From the NCBI GenBank assembly GCA_025175895.1, contig CM045989.1:131825272-131889271 (forward strand): a stretch of 64,000 nucleotides of DNA, written 5' to 3'. The position numbers and the translations under genes were made by a program. The DNA comes from Wurfbainia villosa (lineage: Eukaryota > Streptophyta > Magnoliopsida > Zingiberales > Zingiberaceae). The notes below the pieces were generated by a model, which worked only from the letters and a program-made list of their open reading frames with translations, was not told the origin of the DNA and searched no databases. Shown one piece after another: positions 44,817 through 57,389 of the stretch; position 1 is the stretch's first letter, and every line of letters starts with the position of its first letter.

Positions 44817-47800
44817 TGTCACGCCTCGAGAGTATGCCGTGCCGAAAAAGCAAACGGACGGCATCTCCCCTGTACGTGGCAACATATCGGGTTAATACAA
44901 GGCCCGTAGGCCCACAACAACAATATGATATACACAGATATCAACAAATCAAATGCAGCGGAAACATACAACAGATAAAACAATATACAATGACCCAACT
45001 GTGCACTCCGGAGTGACTTGACACAACAAGAAACATAATAGAAGTCACATCGAAAGCCAAATATATACAACACGTCCGTATATCACAGATATGGAAACAA
45101 TACGGCTAAAACCACAAAACGACAATCCACACAAATACCACAATGCGGATTAAATATCCATCCGTCCGGTGTGAGATGGGATCAGCTGGCGGAGCTACGA
45201 ATGTCCAAGGAATCTTCTACCTGTTATCTGGGCGACAGGAAGCCCAGGGTCCCGGGGTGGTGAGTATAAACTCAGGGTTAATATATAGAAAGTGCATGAA
45301 CAACATATAAGGATAGATCTACAAGTATACATGTGAAGATCTACAGGTATACAACATGAGTCCAATAAACATGCAGTCATATCCAAATCTAATAACAAGT
45401 AACTACAGTAAAATCATACTCAATGTATATACTAAACTGATCAACTGAACATAAAGTAATGTACCAACGTACCTGACGGTCTGCAACACCATAAGCTATA
45501 TCATCCTGACAGATATACAATAACATAACCCATATAATGTACCAGGTCAATCCCATACCTGACCAATACTCCAACATATGAACAGTATATGATCACCTGT
45601 GATAACAACCCGATCCATACCACACTATGACATGAAGCTAATCAAATGCATATAACAGTCTGAATCAACGCATGTATCATGCTCAACACATAGCAGTATA
45701 TAAAATGCAAATGACATGTATCATGATGTACAAGCATGTGCAACAATCATAGCTTAATCAAATGCAGCATCTCACAGGCATATGTAAAACATATATCAAA
45801 TACATGCATATATATATATATATCTGCAATGCATATGCATGGTCATGCTTGCGCACCCAACTCGCTACCACGACCCCAGTGTGGCCTAGGTGGCAGGACA
45901 TGACAACTATCCAGGACTCGGTAGCCACCACTCTCGGTGGCCAGGGTTGGGTAGTATGAAACAGTAGCTAGCCCGCCATAGAGCTATATGCTACCCACAC
46001 GGGGGTCCCTGCTGCTAGCCGCTCCATCTCCACCCATGAGTAGACGAGCACCGCACCCAGGACAACTGCACATCACACGACCACTGTCTATAGTGGGTGA
46101 GTGCGCTAACTACCACTCCGCACAGTGGCCAAGTGCGCATCTCCAGCTACCACCATCCATAGTGGCCGAGAACGGCACACACAACAATGCTCTGCCCTCA
46201 ACCCTGCAACCACTACCCCGAGTGGCCGGGGAGGCAGGATGACTTACGACTCGTCTCAACCATAAGGCAGACCCAGTCGTCAACATGCATGAAATGTAAT
46301 GATGCATAGCTCACACACAAATCCTCGCAACACTCCCTAACTCACGGGGAGACCTAGTTAACCAAAAGTCAACTATGCAAGGACTACAATCCATAAGACT
46401 CTCTCTATCACACAAAGAGTCATACACACCTGACAGTCAACCATGCTAAGACCTCTAGTCAGTAGCGAGATACCATCGACCGTCCATATAGCCATACACA
46501 GGCACACAATCCATAATGGATATACCATCACACTAGGACCTCTAGTCCATGGTTACATACTGACACTCATACACTTATCTATGCACAAACAACTAGATCC
46601 ACCATAAATGCACCACTAATACCGATATGATATAACAATAGACTCCATAATCCAAACCATCACCTAACCCTAGTGATGTAATACAGTAACCCAATCTGAA
46701 GTCACAAAGATAAACCTAACCATTTGTACTTACTGAACATCCATCAGCTAATACATAATAGGATTTATAGTTCCTATCCGTGCTAGATAATCAATGAGTA
46801 ACAGAGTATATATCTCAAAGGTCAAGGCAGTACAAACATATGATTAAATAAGAGTGGATTTAAGGTAAACAGGTATAAACATAAATCCAAGATCATACAC
46901 TAGAATTTGATCAAAACTACCGGACCAGGTAGATATTACCCACCTGCTATGTAGCTCGTATCAGCCATCCATAACTACGAGCATCATCACTTATTAAAGT
47001 CCTGCGATCAACGTGCAACATTGACAAGTACTATCATAAGTCCAATGATGGTATCAAATCCCAAATCGACTTACCTAGCTTAGCTTCCGTTGCAAAACAT
47101 CTTGATCCACCATTGAAGTAGCCATCTATAACCACCAAATGGATTCGATCACAGCTATTTATCCACTTATTCTAAACAAGTATCCACATCAATTCACTTC
47201 AATGCACCAATTCACAATACCTTATTGTCAATACCTCCAACCGTAGCTCAACTAGTGCAGCTTAAATCACAGCTGCCCAATTCCAAGTATAGATATTAGA
47301 TCTGTATCAACCAACCAAATCAAAAGCAAAACATAACTCAGATCATCCTCATTACCTACAATCAACTATAATTATCACACAACAACTACAATTCAACCCA
47401 ATTCTATGCTTACCTTGCTTACCCTTACCCGTGAAGCTTCAAGCCCATCAACCAATGCGTTGATCGTAGCTGAGGCAAAGGCAGCTGATGGTGGAAATCA
47501 ACCAGCGCTTCAAGTAGTGGCTAACTGCAAGGTCGATCAGCCAAGCGTAGGGGAAGAAAAACACCAGCGACGAGGAAGACAAAACGTCGACGAGCTGAGC
47601 TTCGCAATAGGAACTGGATTAGGATCGAGGACAATCGAGGGCGTCGCGACGATGAAAAACAGAGGAAGGGAAAAACACCAGTGTGGCCGACGGTCGATCC
47701 GTGGGACCAAAGGCGGCTATGACAGTGAAGGCAAGCCGGCTTGTCAAACAGGAGATAGGGCAATGATCCTGCGGGAAGATCGTCACCGACGACAATCGGT

Positions 47801-48437
47801 ATTGGCGCGGTCACGGGCATCGAATGGGGCGGTGGAGCGTCAACTGCAAGGTGCAACGACCGGAGCAATCCACAACGGTGAAAGATAAGAGCGACGGAGA
47901 TGATAGCGAGTATTGCATACCGATCAATTAGGGCGACCGGAGGAGTTAGCTCGGTGGCCGCGGTGGCTGGAGGTCAGAGAAATAGAGCGCGAGGGTAGGC
48001 GACTGGCCGGCGCTACTTGCTCCCAATCGACCTCCACCCATTTCCAACTTGCTCAGCATCCTCCCTCCGGCCAGATCTCCGACCAAGTGCGTCGGAACAA
48101 CGGCTCGTAGAGGAAGAAGAAAGGATGAAGAAATCGCCGATCGCACGAGCTGACACAGAAGAGGCGATCGCGAAGTGAAGATGCAGTTGATCGGGTTTTC
48201 GACGTTTAATTCGATCAAACTGGTTCAAACCCAGCTGGTTCAAACCCCAACCGGTTTAGCCAATTAGCTCAAGCCCAATTTCAGCCCAAGCCCCCAAATC
48301 CAGCCCAAGCCTAATAGATTTAACCCAACTAGATAACTAACCCATTAGCCCACTAATTAAGCCCAATTAATCCCCTAATTAATCCCAATTAATTAAAGGG
48401 TTTAATCCATATATAAATTTTTTTCCCATATTTTACA
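44817..48437 (-). repeat. LARD2 3' LTR (left)
   Basis: 3621 bp, TGTCACGCC to ATTTTACA on plus. It shares 44817-46370 and most of 46640-46950 with LARD1. A 260-bp block (46380-46640) and the U3 half (46955-48290) are specific to LARD2. The open frame at 47406-47888 lies in the GC-rich U3 segment, is antisense to the element and has no recognised domain. Confidence 0.9.
45865..46225. repeat. stem-loop array in LARD2 left LTR
   Basis: Same array as in LARD1, with an extra well-formed unit CCACCACTCTCGGTGG at 45925-45940 that is degenerate in the other LTRs. Confidence 0.78.
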
Positions 48438-48452
48438 TTCTCCCCCACTTAT
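48438..48452 (-). promoter_or_regulatory. LARD2 polypurine tract
   Basis: Plus TTCTCCCCCACTTAT, i.e. ATAAGTGGGGGAGAA on minus, next to the 3' LTR. Confidence 0.85.
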
Positions 48453-51400
48453 AAAAATTTGGTCCCCAAATTTCCGACTCACGTACGAGTACGAGATGTC
48501 ACAACAACCACCTCAAGTATCCGGAGAAAAAGTCACACCTCAAGTGACTAAGTGGGGTTCTGAGCTCGAATATTATATTCCAGCTCTCCTATAATCTCAA
48601 CCGACCTAATAAAAGGTCAATAACTGTACCAGAGTGGAGCTCTATATCTATAACCGATGGGAGACTTTGCCAAAATCGTAAGGTGAATCATGAATCACCA
48701 TCAGAAATGATACCCAAGGATACTCCATGGATATAATTCTATCAAGCAATCCAACGGAGTCCATCTTACGGCTCGGAAGAAAATGAGCGAACCTAGCTAA
48801 TCGATCATCGATTACCCAAATCCTATCAAGTCCTTTCCAAATTCTAGATAATCTCCCAACACAGTCTAACATACTAGGCTCCCACTTCATCACGGTACGT
48901 AACTCTACGGGTCACTAATATTCCACCTTTGCTTGTTGGCACACCCATCGACAAATTACGAGATCAACCATATCCCATATATAGTTCCACCAACGTGAAC
49001 GTCTCAAACTCGCTATTTCTAGATACACTCCGAATAAATCATCACTCTCGAATGAAGAGTCTCCTGAAACAACTCTTCCTAAATCGAAATACAATTCTGG
49101 GAACTACTATCCTTCCCAGAGACGGAGATTTATTCTCACAAGAGAAATTAATCTAATGTCCAAAATTCACTCTGTCACCTAGAACTGAAAGTAACTGGAA
49201 GCCTACAATGACTAATCTCGCTAGTTTCTCAACTAGCATACACATAATATATGTCTCATTTAACTGCATCGGGATCGCTCCTAATCCCTGAAATATTGCA
49301 TCTATGTACAATACCCTTCCATCCATATCGGACGGATTAACTAACACTGACACAAAAGTCAGCCACCTTCTAGGCCCTGAAACTTAGCTTCACAAACTTT
49401 CGACCAGGTGATTTCCATCACCTTCTTGGTCCAACAAGTCGACGGTATAGTATCGCTAGAACATCCTATCCTTATCTCTGGTAAACACCAAATCAATCTA
49501 GGGAAACATAACTTCCCTTAAGATCGTGAATATATCCCAAAAATATATCATCCACAGATATGATGATAATCGATCACAAATACTCCAAGAGTACTTGATT
49601 CCTCAATTCCATGAACGACTAAATCGTCGATAAGTTTAACAACATTATCAATATCTCCTAAAATTCATACCAAGTATGAAATGTCGTCTTCCACACACCT
49701 GCATCCTTTTTACTCTAAGCTATAGATAGCTCAATCATCACACCGACAATGATAATTGTATGATACTAAGTCACTACAATATCAACCCTCCAGTCGTAGA
49801 TCAACTCTAGGGTATACACAGGTGTCATTTAGTTGATCTAAACAGATCCTCTATCCACCACGAATGATACTCATTCCCAATTACTGCATTCCAATCATCG
49901 ATAATCGATGCATAACCTCAAAGTCTGACTCTCTTCTAACAAAGAGTTACAAGTCTTCTCAAGAAGAAACACTGAGGCAGATAAATCTCCCATAGTGTTT
50001 AACAACACTGATACCCATAAAAATCATCTCCCGGTATGAGGTCTCAATATCGGAACTATTTTCGAAATCACCCTCCAATCGCATATTCCTACTTGCCCAT
50101 GCGTTGTGCAAGCCCGAGTTCATCCAAACTATATCAGAATACTCTCGGATTATCGTACATCAGAGAGTCCTAGTATACCAGCGCTCAACAATCCAACTAT
50201 CCGTAAGGATATGTCTATAGTGGAGGTATGTCTAGCAAAGGCTAAGGGTATCCCTTGCCTTCTTGGTTGTTGATCAACATCTCACCAAACGGTAGAGAAA
50301 ATCACCAACCACCAGTCGATAGGAACCCTTCGAACCCTATCCAAGAATGTTCTAGACAAAGATACATGTAAACTACCAGTATCTCTCGATATATCTGCAA
50401 ATAGTATAACCTAAAGTAATACCCCGAAGGACCTATCCTTCGGTCTTCTATACTTCTTCTCGAGTAATCATGTAAACTTGTCCAACATACATTTTGCAGA
50501 TTTGAGCTCATGTAGATGCAAAGACTATCATGGAGGAAGAAATCAAGCTCTGGGCGAGGTACAATCTGAAACAAGCTGCAATGGAGATGGTAAACAACTT
50601 GTCTTGGCAAAGATACACATTGTAATATAATCTTGAAGAATAAACATCATAGCATGCTCCATCTCTGTGAAAGGTATAGCTGCAACTGGAGAATACTGCA
50701 TAGATACGACTATCGTCGTAAAATCTCTCTCCTCTGAACAAATCATAATCCCGCCTGGGAAGGTAACAATTCTTGTCGGATAAGTAACGATTGTTGTGCG
50801 AACCTCGATCTTACGAGATGTCTTGGCGTAACTTGGTAACTTACTTCTTCTGATGAAAGTATCAAAGAGCTCCAACTATATCCGAGGTAGTAGATCGCCG
50901 ATGTGATAACCAATCTTCGTCAGAATGATCTCACTTTCGAGGTTGTGGATCGCCCGCCAAAGCATCATCCATAGTCTTCAACCGAGTCTTCAAAGTACAT
51001 ACTTCCTCGAGATACCGATCGCTTATAGTAGAAACAGATACAATGGTCCATCGGATAATCTGACTGTGTCGCCGAACCGTGACCGCAGACACACATAATC
51101 TCCTTTCGAGTCTTTCCTCCGAAGTTCACGATAAACATGAGAAGTCACGACAATCTGCAATCGGTCTTCTATGATCGAAAATCCTCCAATAGTCGCCGTG
51201 ACTCATGACTTTAATCTTGCTCTTTATCCAACATTCGAGACTTCCAATTCCAATAATTTGACTTGCAATATCTGCTTATCAAATCTCCAATTCTTTAAAA
51301 CACTTGCTACGGAGTCATTTCTATACACATGACTCAGTCTAAGGACTTCTGGTAGGATCTAGTATGAGATCCAAACATCCTGATCAAGATGTCAACCGAT

Positions 51401-52256
51401 AACCTGTGGGTGGCCAAAACCAACCCAATCACATTCTTGGGCTATTAAATGGTCGTAACTTTCGCAAGTCTAACGACTCTGCATGGTACTTCCATTACCA
51501 AACGATCACTCGACCTAAAGCCCAAGAATTCCTTGACAATGAGTCAAAGAAAATGATGTGGGAAAAATACTCTCTCACAACATCACTACACCGTGGCCAA
51601 GTGATGTGTGATTTCCCATAGGTTATTTCCTATATCTTCCACCAATTACCAGCTAAATCCAGATAATGGTATGCACCTAACTTAGCTTCCTCTATATAAC
51701 ACGAGTTAAGTACTCAAAAGTACCCTCAACGTTATACAACCTAGAACGACCAGTCTGAGGATCAAAATCCCCATGAATATCATATACTAATTTTTTTACT
51801 ATCTGAATCAGTAATAGTATACTCGCTTAGTCCATTACCCCATGGGTAATGATCTGACTAACATAATTAGTGGAAATCTTAAGACTGAAATCCTTGATCT
51901 CCACAAGAGATGTGACTACCTAATCTCTACTTTCCGACTCGGTATCAGTCGGCTCTCAAAGGTAATTACCTTTTCGATAGCAGGTACATGTCTAATAACC
52001 TCAACATATCGTTCCCGTGGTCAACTCAAACCACGGTTACGAATACTGATTAACATACTACAAGTCATGCACTGTTATAAGCAACTAAATGCATAGCCAA
52101 CAGAAGGATATGTAATAACAGTTAACATACCTTAATCCTTGTAGCTCGGAGATGTCCGCAACAGCCAGATCCCAGAACTCACAAAACCAAGACCGAGTAA
52201 AGCAAAACTCGATGTCCGAACGAAATAAAATCCGAAAATGGACTTCGCAACCTAGG
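48453..52256 (-). pseudogene. LARD2 interior with decayed gypsy pol
   Basis: On minus, 48893-48648 keeps a gypsy integrase core: WKGLDRIWVIDDRLARFAHF followed by LPSRK, and VSFLMVIHDSPYDFGK where the family has a VSDRDPRFTSRFW-type block, so the catalytic Asp region is altered. At 49353-49153 is the RNase H remnant DGRVLYIDAIFQGLGAIPMQ, as in LARD1. The rest is broken. RNase H then integrase toward the PPT is the gypsy order. Confidence 0.8.
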
Positions 52257-52268
52257 GCTCTGATACCA
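52257..52268 (-). promoter_or_regulatory. LARD2 primer-binding site
   Basis: GCTCTGATACCA on plus, seven bases inside the right LTR, the same spacing as LARD1. Confidence 0.9.
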
Positions 52269-52275
52269 ATAAAAT

Positions 52276-55200
52276 TGTCACGCCCCGAGAGTATGCCGTG
52301 TCGAAAAAGCAAACGGACAGCATCTCCCCTATACGTGGCAACATATCGGGTTAATACAAGGCCCGTAGGCCCACAATAACAATATGATATACACAGATAT
52401 CAACATATCAAACGCAGCAGAAACATACAACAGATAAAACAATATACAATGACCCAACTGTGCACTCCGGAGTGACTTGACACAACAAGAAACATAATAG
52501 AAGTCACATCGAAAGCCAAATATATACAACATGTCCGTATATCACAGATACGGAAACAAAACGGCTAAAACCACAAAACGACAATCCACACAAATACCAC
52601 AATGCGGATTAAATATCCATCCGTCCGGTGTGAGATGGGATCAGCTGGCGGAGCTCCGAACGTCCAAGGAATCTTCTACCTGTTATCTGGGCGACAGGAA
52701 GCCCAGGGTCCCGGGGTGGTGAGTATAAACTCAGGGGTAATATATAGAAAGTGCATGAACAACATATAAGGATAGATCTACAAGTATACATGTGAAGATC
52801 TACAGGTATACAACATGAGTCCAATAAACATACAGTCATATCCAAATCTAATAACAAGTAACTACAGTAAAATCATACTCAATGTATATACTAAACTGAT
52901 CAACTGAACATAAAGTAATGTACCAATGTACACGATGCGCAACACCACCATAAGCTATATCATCCTGACAGATATACAATAACATAACCCATATAATGTA
53001 CCAGGTCAATCCCATACCTGACCAATACTCCAACATATGAACAGTATATGATCACCTGTGATAACAACCCGATCCATACCACACTATGACATGACGCTAA
53101 TCAAATGCATATAACAGTCTGAATCAACGCATGTATCATGCTCAACACATAGCAGTATATAAAATGCAAATGACATGTATCATGATGTACAAGCATGTGC
53201 AACAATCATAGCTTAATCAAATGCAGCATCTCACAGGCATATGTAAAACATATATCAAATACATGCATACATATATATATCTGCAATGCATATGCATGGT
53301 CATGCCTGCGCACCCAACTCGCTATCACGACCCCAGTGTGGCCTAGGTGGCAGGACATGACAACTATCCCGACTCCAGCCGCCACCACTCTCGAGTGACC
53401 GAGTTGGGTAGTATGAAACAGTAGCTAGCCCACCATAGAGCTATATGCTACCCACACGGGGGTCCCTGCTGCTAGCCACTCCGTCTCTACCCATGAGTAG
53501 ACGAGCACCGCACCCAGGACAACTGCACATCACACGACCACTGTCTATAGTGGGTGAGTGCGCTAACTACCACTCCGCACAGTGGCCAAGTGCGCATCTC
53601 CAGCTACCACCATCCATAGTGGCCGAGAACGGCACGCACAACAATGCTCTGCCCTAAACCCTGCAACCACTACCCCGAGTGGCCGCGGAGGCAGGATGAC
53701 TGACGACTCGTCTCAACCACAAGGCAGACCCAGTCATCAGCATGCATGAAATGTAATGATGCATAGCTCACACACAAATCCTCGCAACACTCCCTAACTC
53801 ACGGGGAGACCTAGTCAACCAAAAGTCAACCATGCAAGGACTACAATCCATAAGACTCTCTATCACACAAAGAGTCATACACACCTGACAGTCAACCATG
53901 CTAAGACCTCTTGTCAGTAGCGAGATACCATCGACCGTCCATATAACCATACACAGGCACACAATCCATAATGGATATACCATCACGCTAGGACCTCTAG
54001 TCCATGGTTACATACTGACACTCATACACTTATCTATACACAGACAACTAGATCCACCATAAATGCACCACTAATACGGATATGATATAATAATCGACTC
54101 CATAATCCAAACCATCACCTAACCCTAGTGATGTAATACAGTAACCCAATCTGAAGTCACAAAGATAAACCTAACCATTTGTACTTACTGAACATCCATC
54201 AGCTAATACATAATAGGATTTATAGTTCCTATCCGTGCTAGATAATCAATGAGTAACAGAGTATATATCTCAAAGGTCAAGGCAGTACAAGCATATGATT
54301 AAATAAGAGTGGATTTAAGGTAAACATGTATAAACATAAATCCAAGATCATGCACTAGCATTTGATCAAAACTACCGGACCAGGTAGATATTACCCACCT
54401 GCTATGTAGCTCGTATCAGCCATCCATAACTACGAGCATCATCACTTATTAAAGTCCTGCGATCAACGTGCAACATTGACAAGTACTATCATAAGTCCAA
54501 TGATGGTATCAAATCCCAAATCGACTTACCTAGCTTAGCTTTCGTTGCAAAACATCTTGATCCACCATTGAAGTAGCCATCTATAACCACCAAATGGATT
54601 AGACCACAGCTGTTTATCCACTTATTCTAAACAAGTATCCACATCAATTCACTTCAATGCACCAATTCACAATACCTTATTGTCAATACCTCCAACCGTA
54701 GCTCAACTAGTGCAGCTTAAATCACAGCTGCCCAATTCCAAGTATAGATATTAGATCTGTATCAACCAACCAAATCAAAAGCAAAACATAACTCAGATCA
54801 TCCTCATTACCTACAATCAACTATAATTATCACACAACAACTACAATTCAACCCAATTCTATGCTTACCTTGCTTACCCTTACCCGTGAAGCTTCAAACC
54901 CATCAACCAATGCGTTGATCGTAGCTGAGGCAAAGGCAGCTGATGGTGGAAATCAACCAGCGCTTCAAGTAGTGGCTAACTGCAAGGTCGATCAACCAAG
55001 CGTAGGGGAAGAAAAACACCAGCGACGAGGAAGACAAAACGTCGACGAGCTGAGCTTCGCAATAGGAACTGGATCAGGATCGAGGACAATCGAGGGAGTC
55101 GCGACGATGAAAAACAGAGGAAGGGAAAAACACCAGTGTGGCCGACGGTCGATCCGTGGGACCAAAGGCGGCTATGACAGTGAAGGCAAGCCGACTTGTC

Positions 55201-55894
55201 AAACAGGAGATAGGGCAATGATCTTGCGGGAAGATCGTCACCGATGACAATCGGTATTGGCCGCAGATCTGGGCATCGGATGGGGCGGTGGAGCGTCAAC
55301 TGCAAGGTGCAACGACCGGAGCAATCCACAATGGTGAAAGCTAAGAGCGATGGAGATGATAGCGAGTATTGCATACCGATCAATTAGGGCGACCGGAGGA
55401 GTTAGCTCGGTCGCCGTGGTGGCTGGAGGTCGGAGAAATAGAGCGCGAGGGTAGGCAACTGGTCGGCGCTGCTTGCTCCCAATCGACCTCCACCCATTTC
55501 CAACTTGCTCAGCGTCCTCCCTCTGGCCGGATCTCCGACCAAGTGCGTCGGAACAGCGACTCGTAGAGGAAGAAGAAAGGATGAAGAAATCGCCGATCGC
55601 ACGAGCTGACACAGAAGAGGCGATCACGAAGTGAAGATGCGGTTGATCGGGTTTTCGGCGTTTAATTCGATCAAACTGGTTCAAACCCAGCTGGTTCAAA
55701 CCCCAACCGGTTCAGCCAATTAGCTCAAGCCCAATTTCAGCCCAAGCCCCCAAATCCAGCCCAAGCCCAATAGATTTAACCCAACTAGATAACTAACCCA
55801 TTAGCCCACTAATTAAGCCCAATTAATCCCCTAATTAATCCTAATTAATTAAAGGGTTTAATCCATATATAAATTTTTTTTCCCATATTTTACA
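52276..55894 (-). repeat. LARD2 5' LTR (right)
   Basis: 3619 bp, pairing with 44817-48437 with few differences. Contains the stem-loop array at 53318-53680. Confidence 0.92.
53318..53680. repeat. stem-loop array in LARD2 right LTR
   Basis: Same CCAC/GTGG series as the other three LTRs. Confidence 0.78.
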
Positions 55895-55899
55895 GATGG
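55895..55899 (+). repeat. target-site duplication of LARD2, right copy
   Basis: GATGG. Copy E sequence (GATGGTCTAACTC) continues from here to the PPT. Confidence 0.93.
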
Positions 55900-55937
55900 T
55901 CTAACTCAAATGGTTTGTTTGGTTTTTGTCAAACATC

Positions 55938-55951
55938 AAAAAGGGAGAGAT
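55938..55951 (+). promoter_or_regulatory. copy E polypurine tract
   Basis: AAAAAGGGAGAGAT before the 3' LTR. Confidence 0.87.
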
Positions 55952-57384
55952 TGTTAGTGCAATCGGCCCAGGTCACGATTGACCAGGACTCGAGCTTGAC
56001 TCGAGAGATATTTTGATGTTTAACAAAAACATATGACAATGTAATTGTCATGGAAAAGTCCAAGTCTTAGGTACTTGGCATGGAAAGTCCAAGTGGGACA
56101 CTTGGCATTTGGGAAAGTCCAAGCATGGGTCTTGGCATGGAAAGTCCAACCTGAGTTGGCAAGGGAAAGTCCAAGTTTGATTCTTGGCATTTGAGAAGTC
56201 CAAGGGGTTTAATATTGGCGGCATAAAGTCCAAGAGTGAAGTCTTGGCAGCATAAGTCCAATGGTTGGCGGCGTAAAGTCCAAGCAGAGTCTTGGCGGCG
56301 TAAGTCCAATGTGCCTTGGCAGTGTAGACACCGTTAGCATGACATAGCCGATGGAAGCACCCGAAGGCTAGCGCGATGGATGAACAAGTCATGGATGACT
56401 TGGAGGGATCCGAGAGGCGTGAGGTTGATGGAGGTGGCTAGAAGGCTTAGGTCTAGGCTAAGGGTGGTCTAGCAAGTATGGGGGAACCATACTTGGGCTA
56501 AAACCTCATGTTTGAGGTGTGCCTGTCGACTGGTGCCATGTGGCAATCGACTGGTGTAAGTCAACTAGGGCTTGACTGCGGAAATTGCCCTAATAGTCGA
56601 CTTCCATAGGTGGGCGATGAGATTGATTAAGTCGATCGGTGATCTTGTGATCGATCGTGATGCTCGAAAATCGAGCCTGAATGGAGTCTCACTCGGCCGT
56701 GCGATAGCAATGAGTGATGGCTTGATCAGTCGACTGATGGTCATAATCAATCGACTGATGATGGATCCGTTGGACTTTTCCAGCGTGGATCTAGGCGTTG
56801 TCTCACGACAACAGTGGCATCAGTTGACTGATGGTCCCGACCAGTCGACTGATAGACTTTTTCCAGCACAGGTTGAAGCTTTATAAGGAGCTCGTGGAGG
56901 AGGAAAAAAGCAGCGATTTTCTTGGGCAAATTGAAGGGGAGAGTTGGTGCTTTCCAGTCCTTCAAGGCTAGTTCAAGGCAATCAAAGATCAAGCAAATCC
57001 AAAGAGCATTTGTAAAGTTTTCTTTGCATAGATTGTTGTATTCTTGTTGTATTTGCTTGTCTTACTTTGTATTACTTAATGTAATCTTTGTATGAGGTTT
57101 CTCCACCTCCGACATGTGTCGAGAAGGAGTATTTGTGATTAGTGATTGCATTGGCGTCTCTAGAGCTCGTTAGAGCTCGATCCGTGGAGTAGGAACCGTT
57201 CGATTCCGAACCACGTTAAATATTTGTGTATTGGTGTGTTTGATTGTGTCTATTTCGTTATTTCTTTTATTATCATTATTCCGCTGCACTAACGAAATTT
57301 GTAGACTCAATAACGAACAAATTCCATCATCGGCACTAGCACGCGCTATTCACCCCCCCTCTAACGTTCAAACGATCCCCTACA
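55952..57384 (+). repeat. copy E 3' LTR
   Basis: 1433 bp, pairing with 39800-41236. The first 120 bp differ almost only by transitions. At 56600-56710 the palindrome array is replaced by GATCG-rich sequence while both flanks match the 5' LTR. Confidence 0.93.
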
Positions 57385-57389
57385 GTTTA
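57385..57389 (+). repeat. target-site duplication of copy E, right copy
   Basis: GTTTA, matching 39795-39799. LTR X continues to 58739 with no gene seen. Confidence 0.93.

Larger units (their letters stand above)
44817..55894 (-). mobile_element. LARD2: second long-LTR non-autonomous gypsy derivative
   Basis: LTRs 44817-48437 and 52276-55894, interior 48438-52275, PBS on minus at 52257-52268, PPT at 48438-48452, TSD GATGG. Same family and polarity as LARD1. The interior is homologous end to end and carries the same broken pol. The LTR half nearest the PPT in element sense (plus 46955-48290) differs completely from LARD1, so it is a distinct subfamily. Confidence 0.92.
39800..57384 (+). mobile_element. 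copy E: gag-only copia element carrying LARD2
   Basis: 5' LTR 39800-41236, PBS 41239-41250, gag 41301-42985, noncoding interior, LARD2 (44817-55894), PPT 55938-55951, 3' LTR 55952-57384. The TSD GTTTA shows insertion in LTR X. About 6.5 kb without LARD2. It has the same plan as copies A and B and no pol. Confidence 0.93.
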
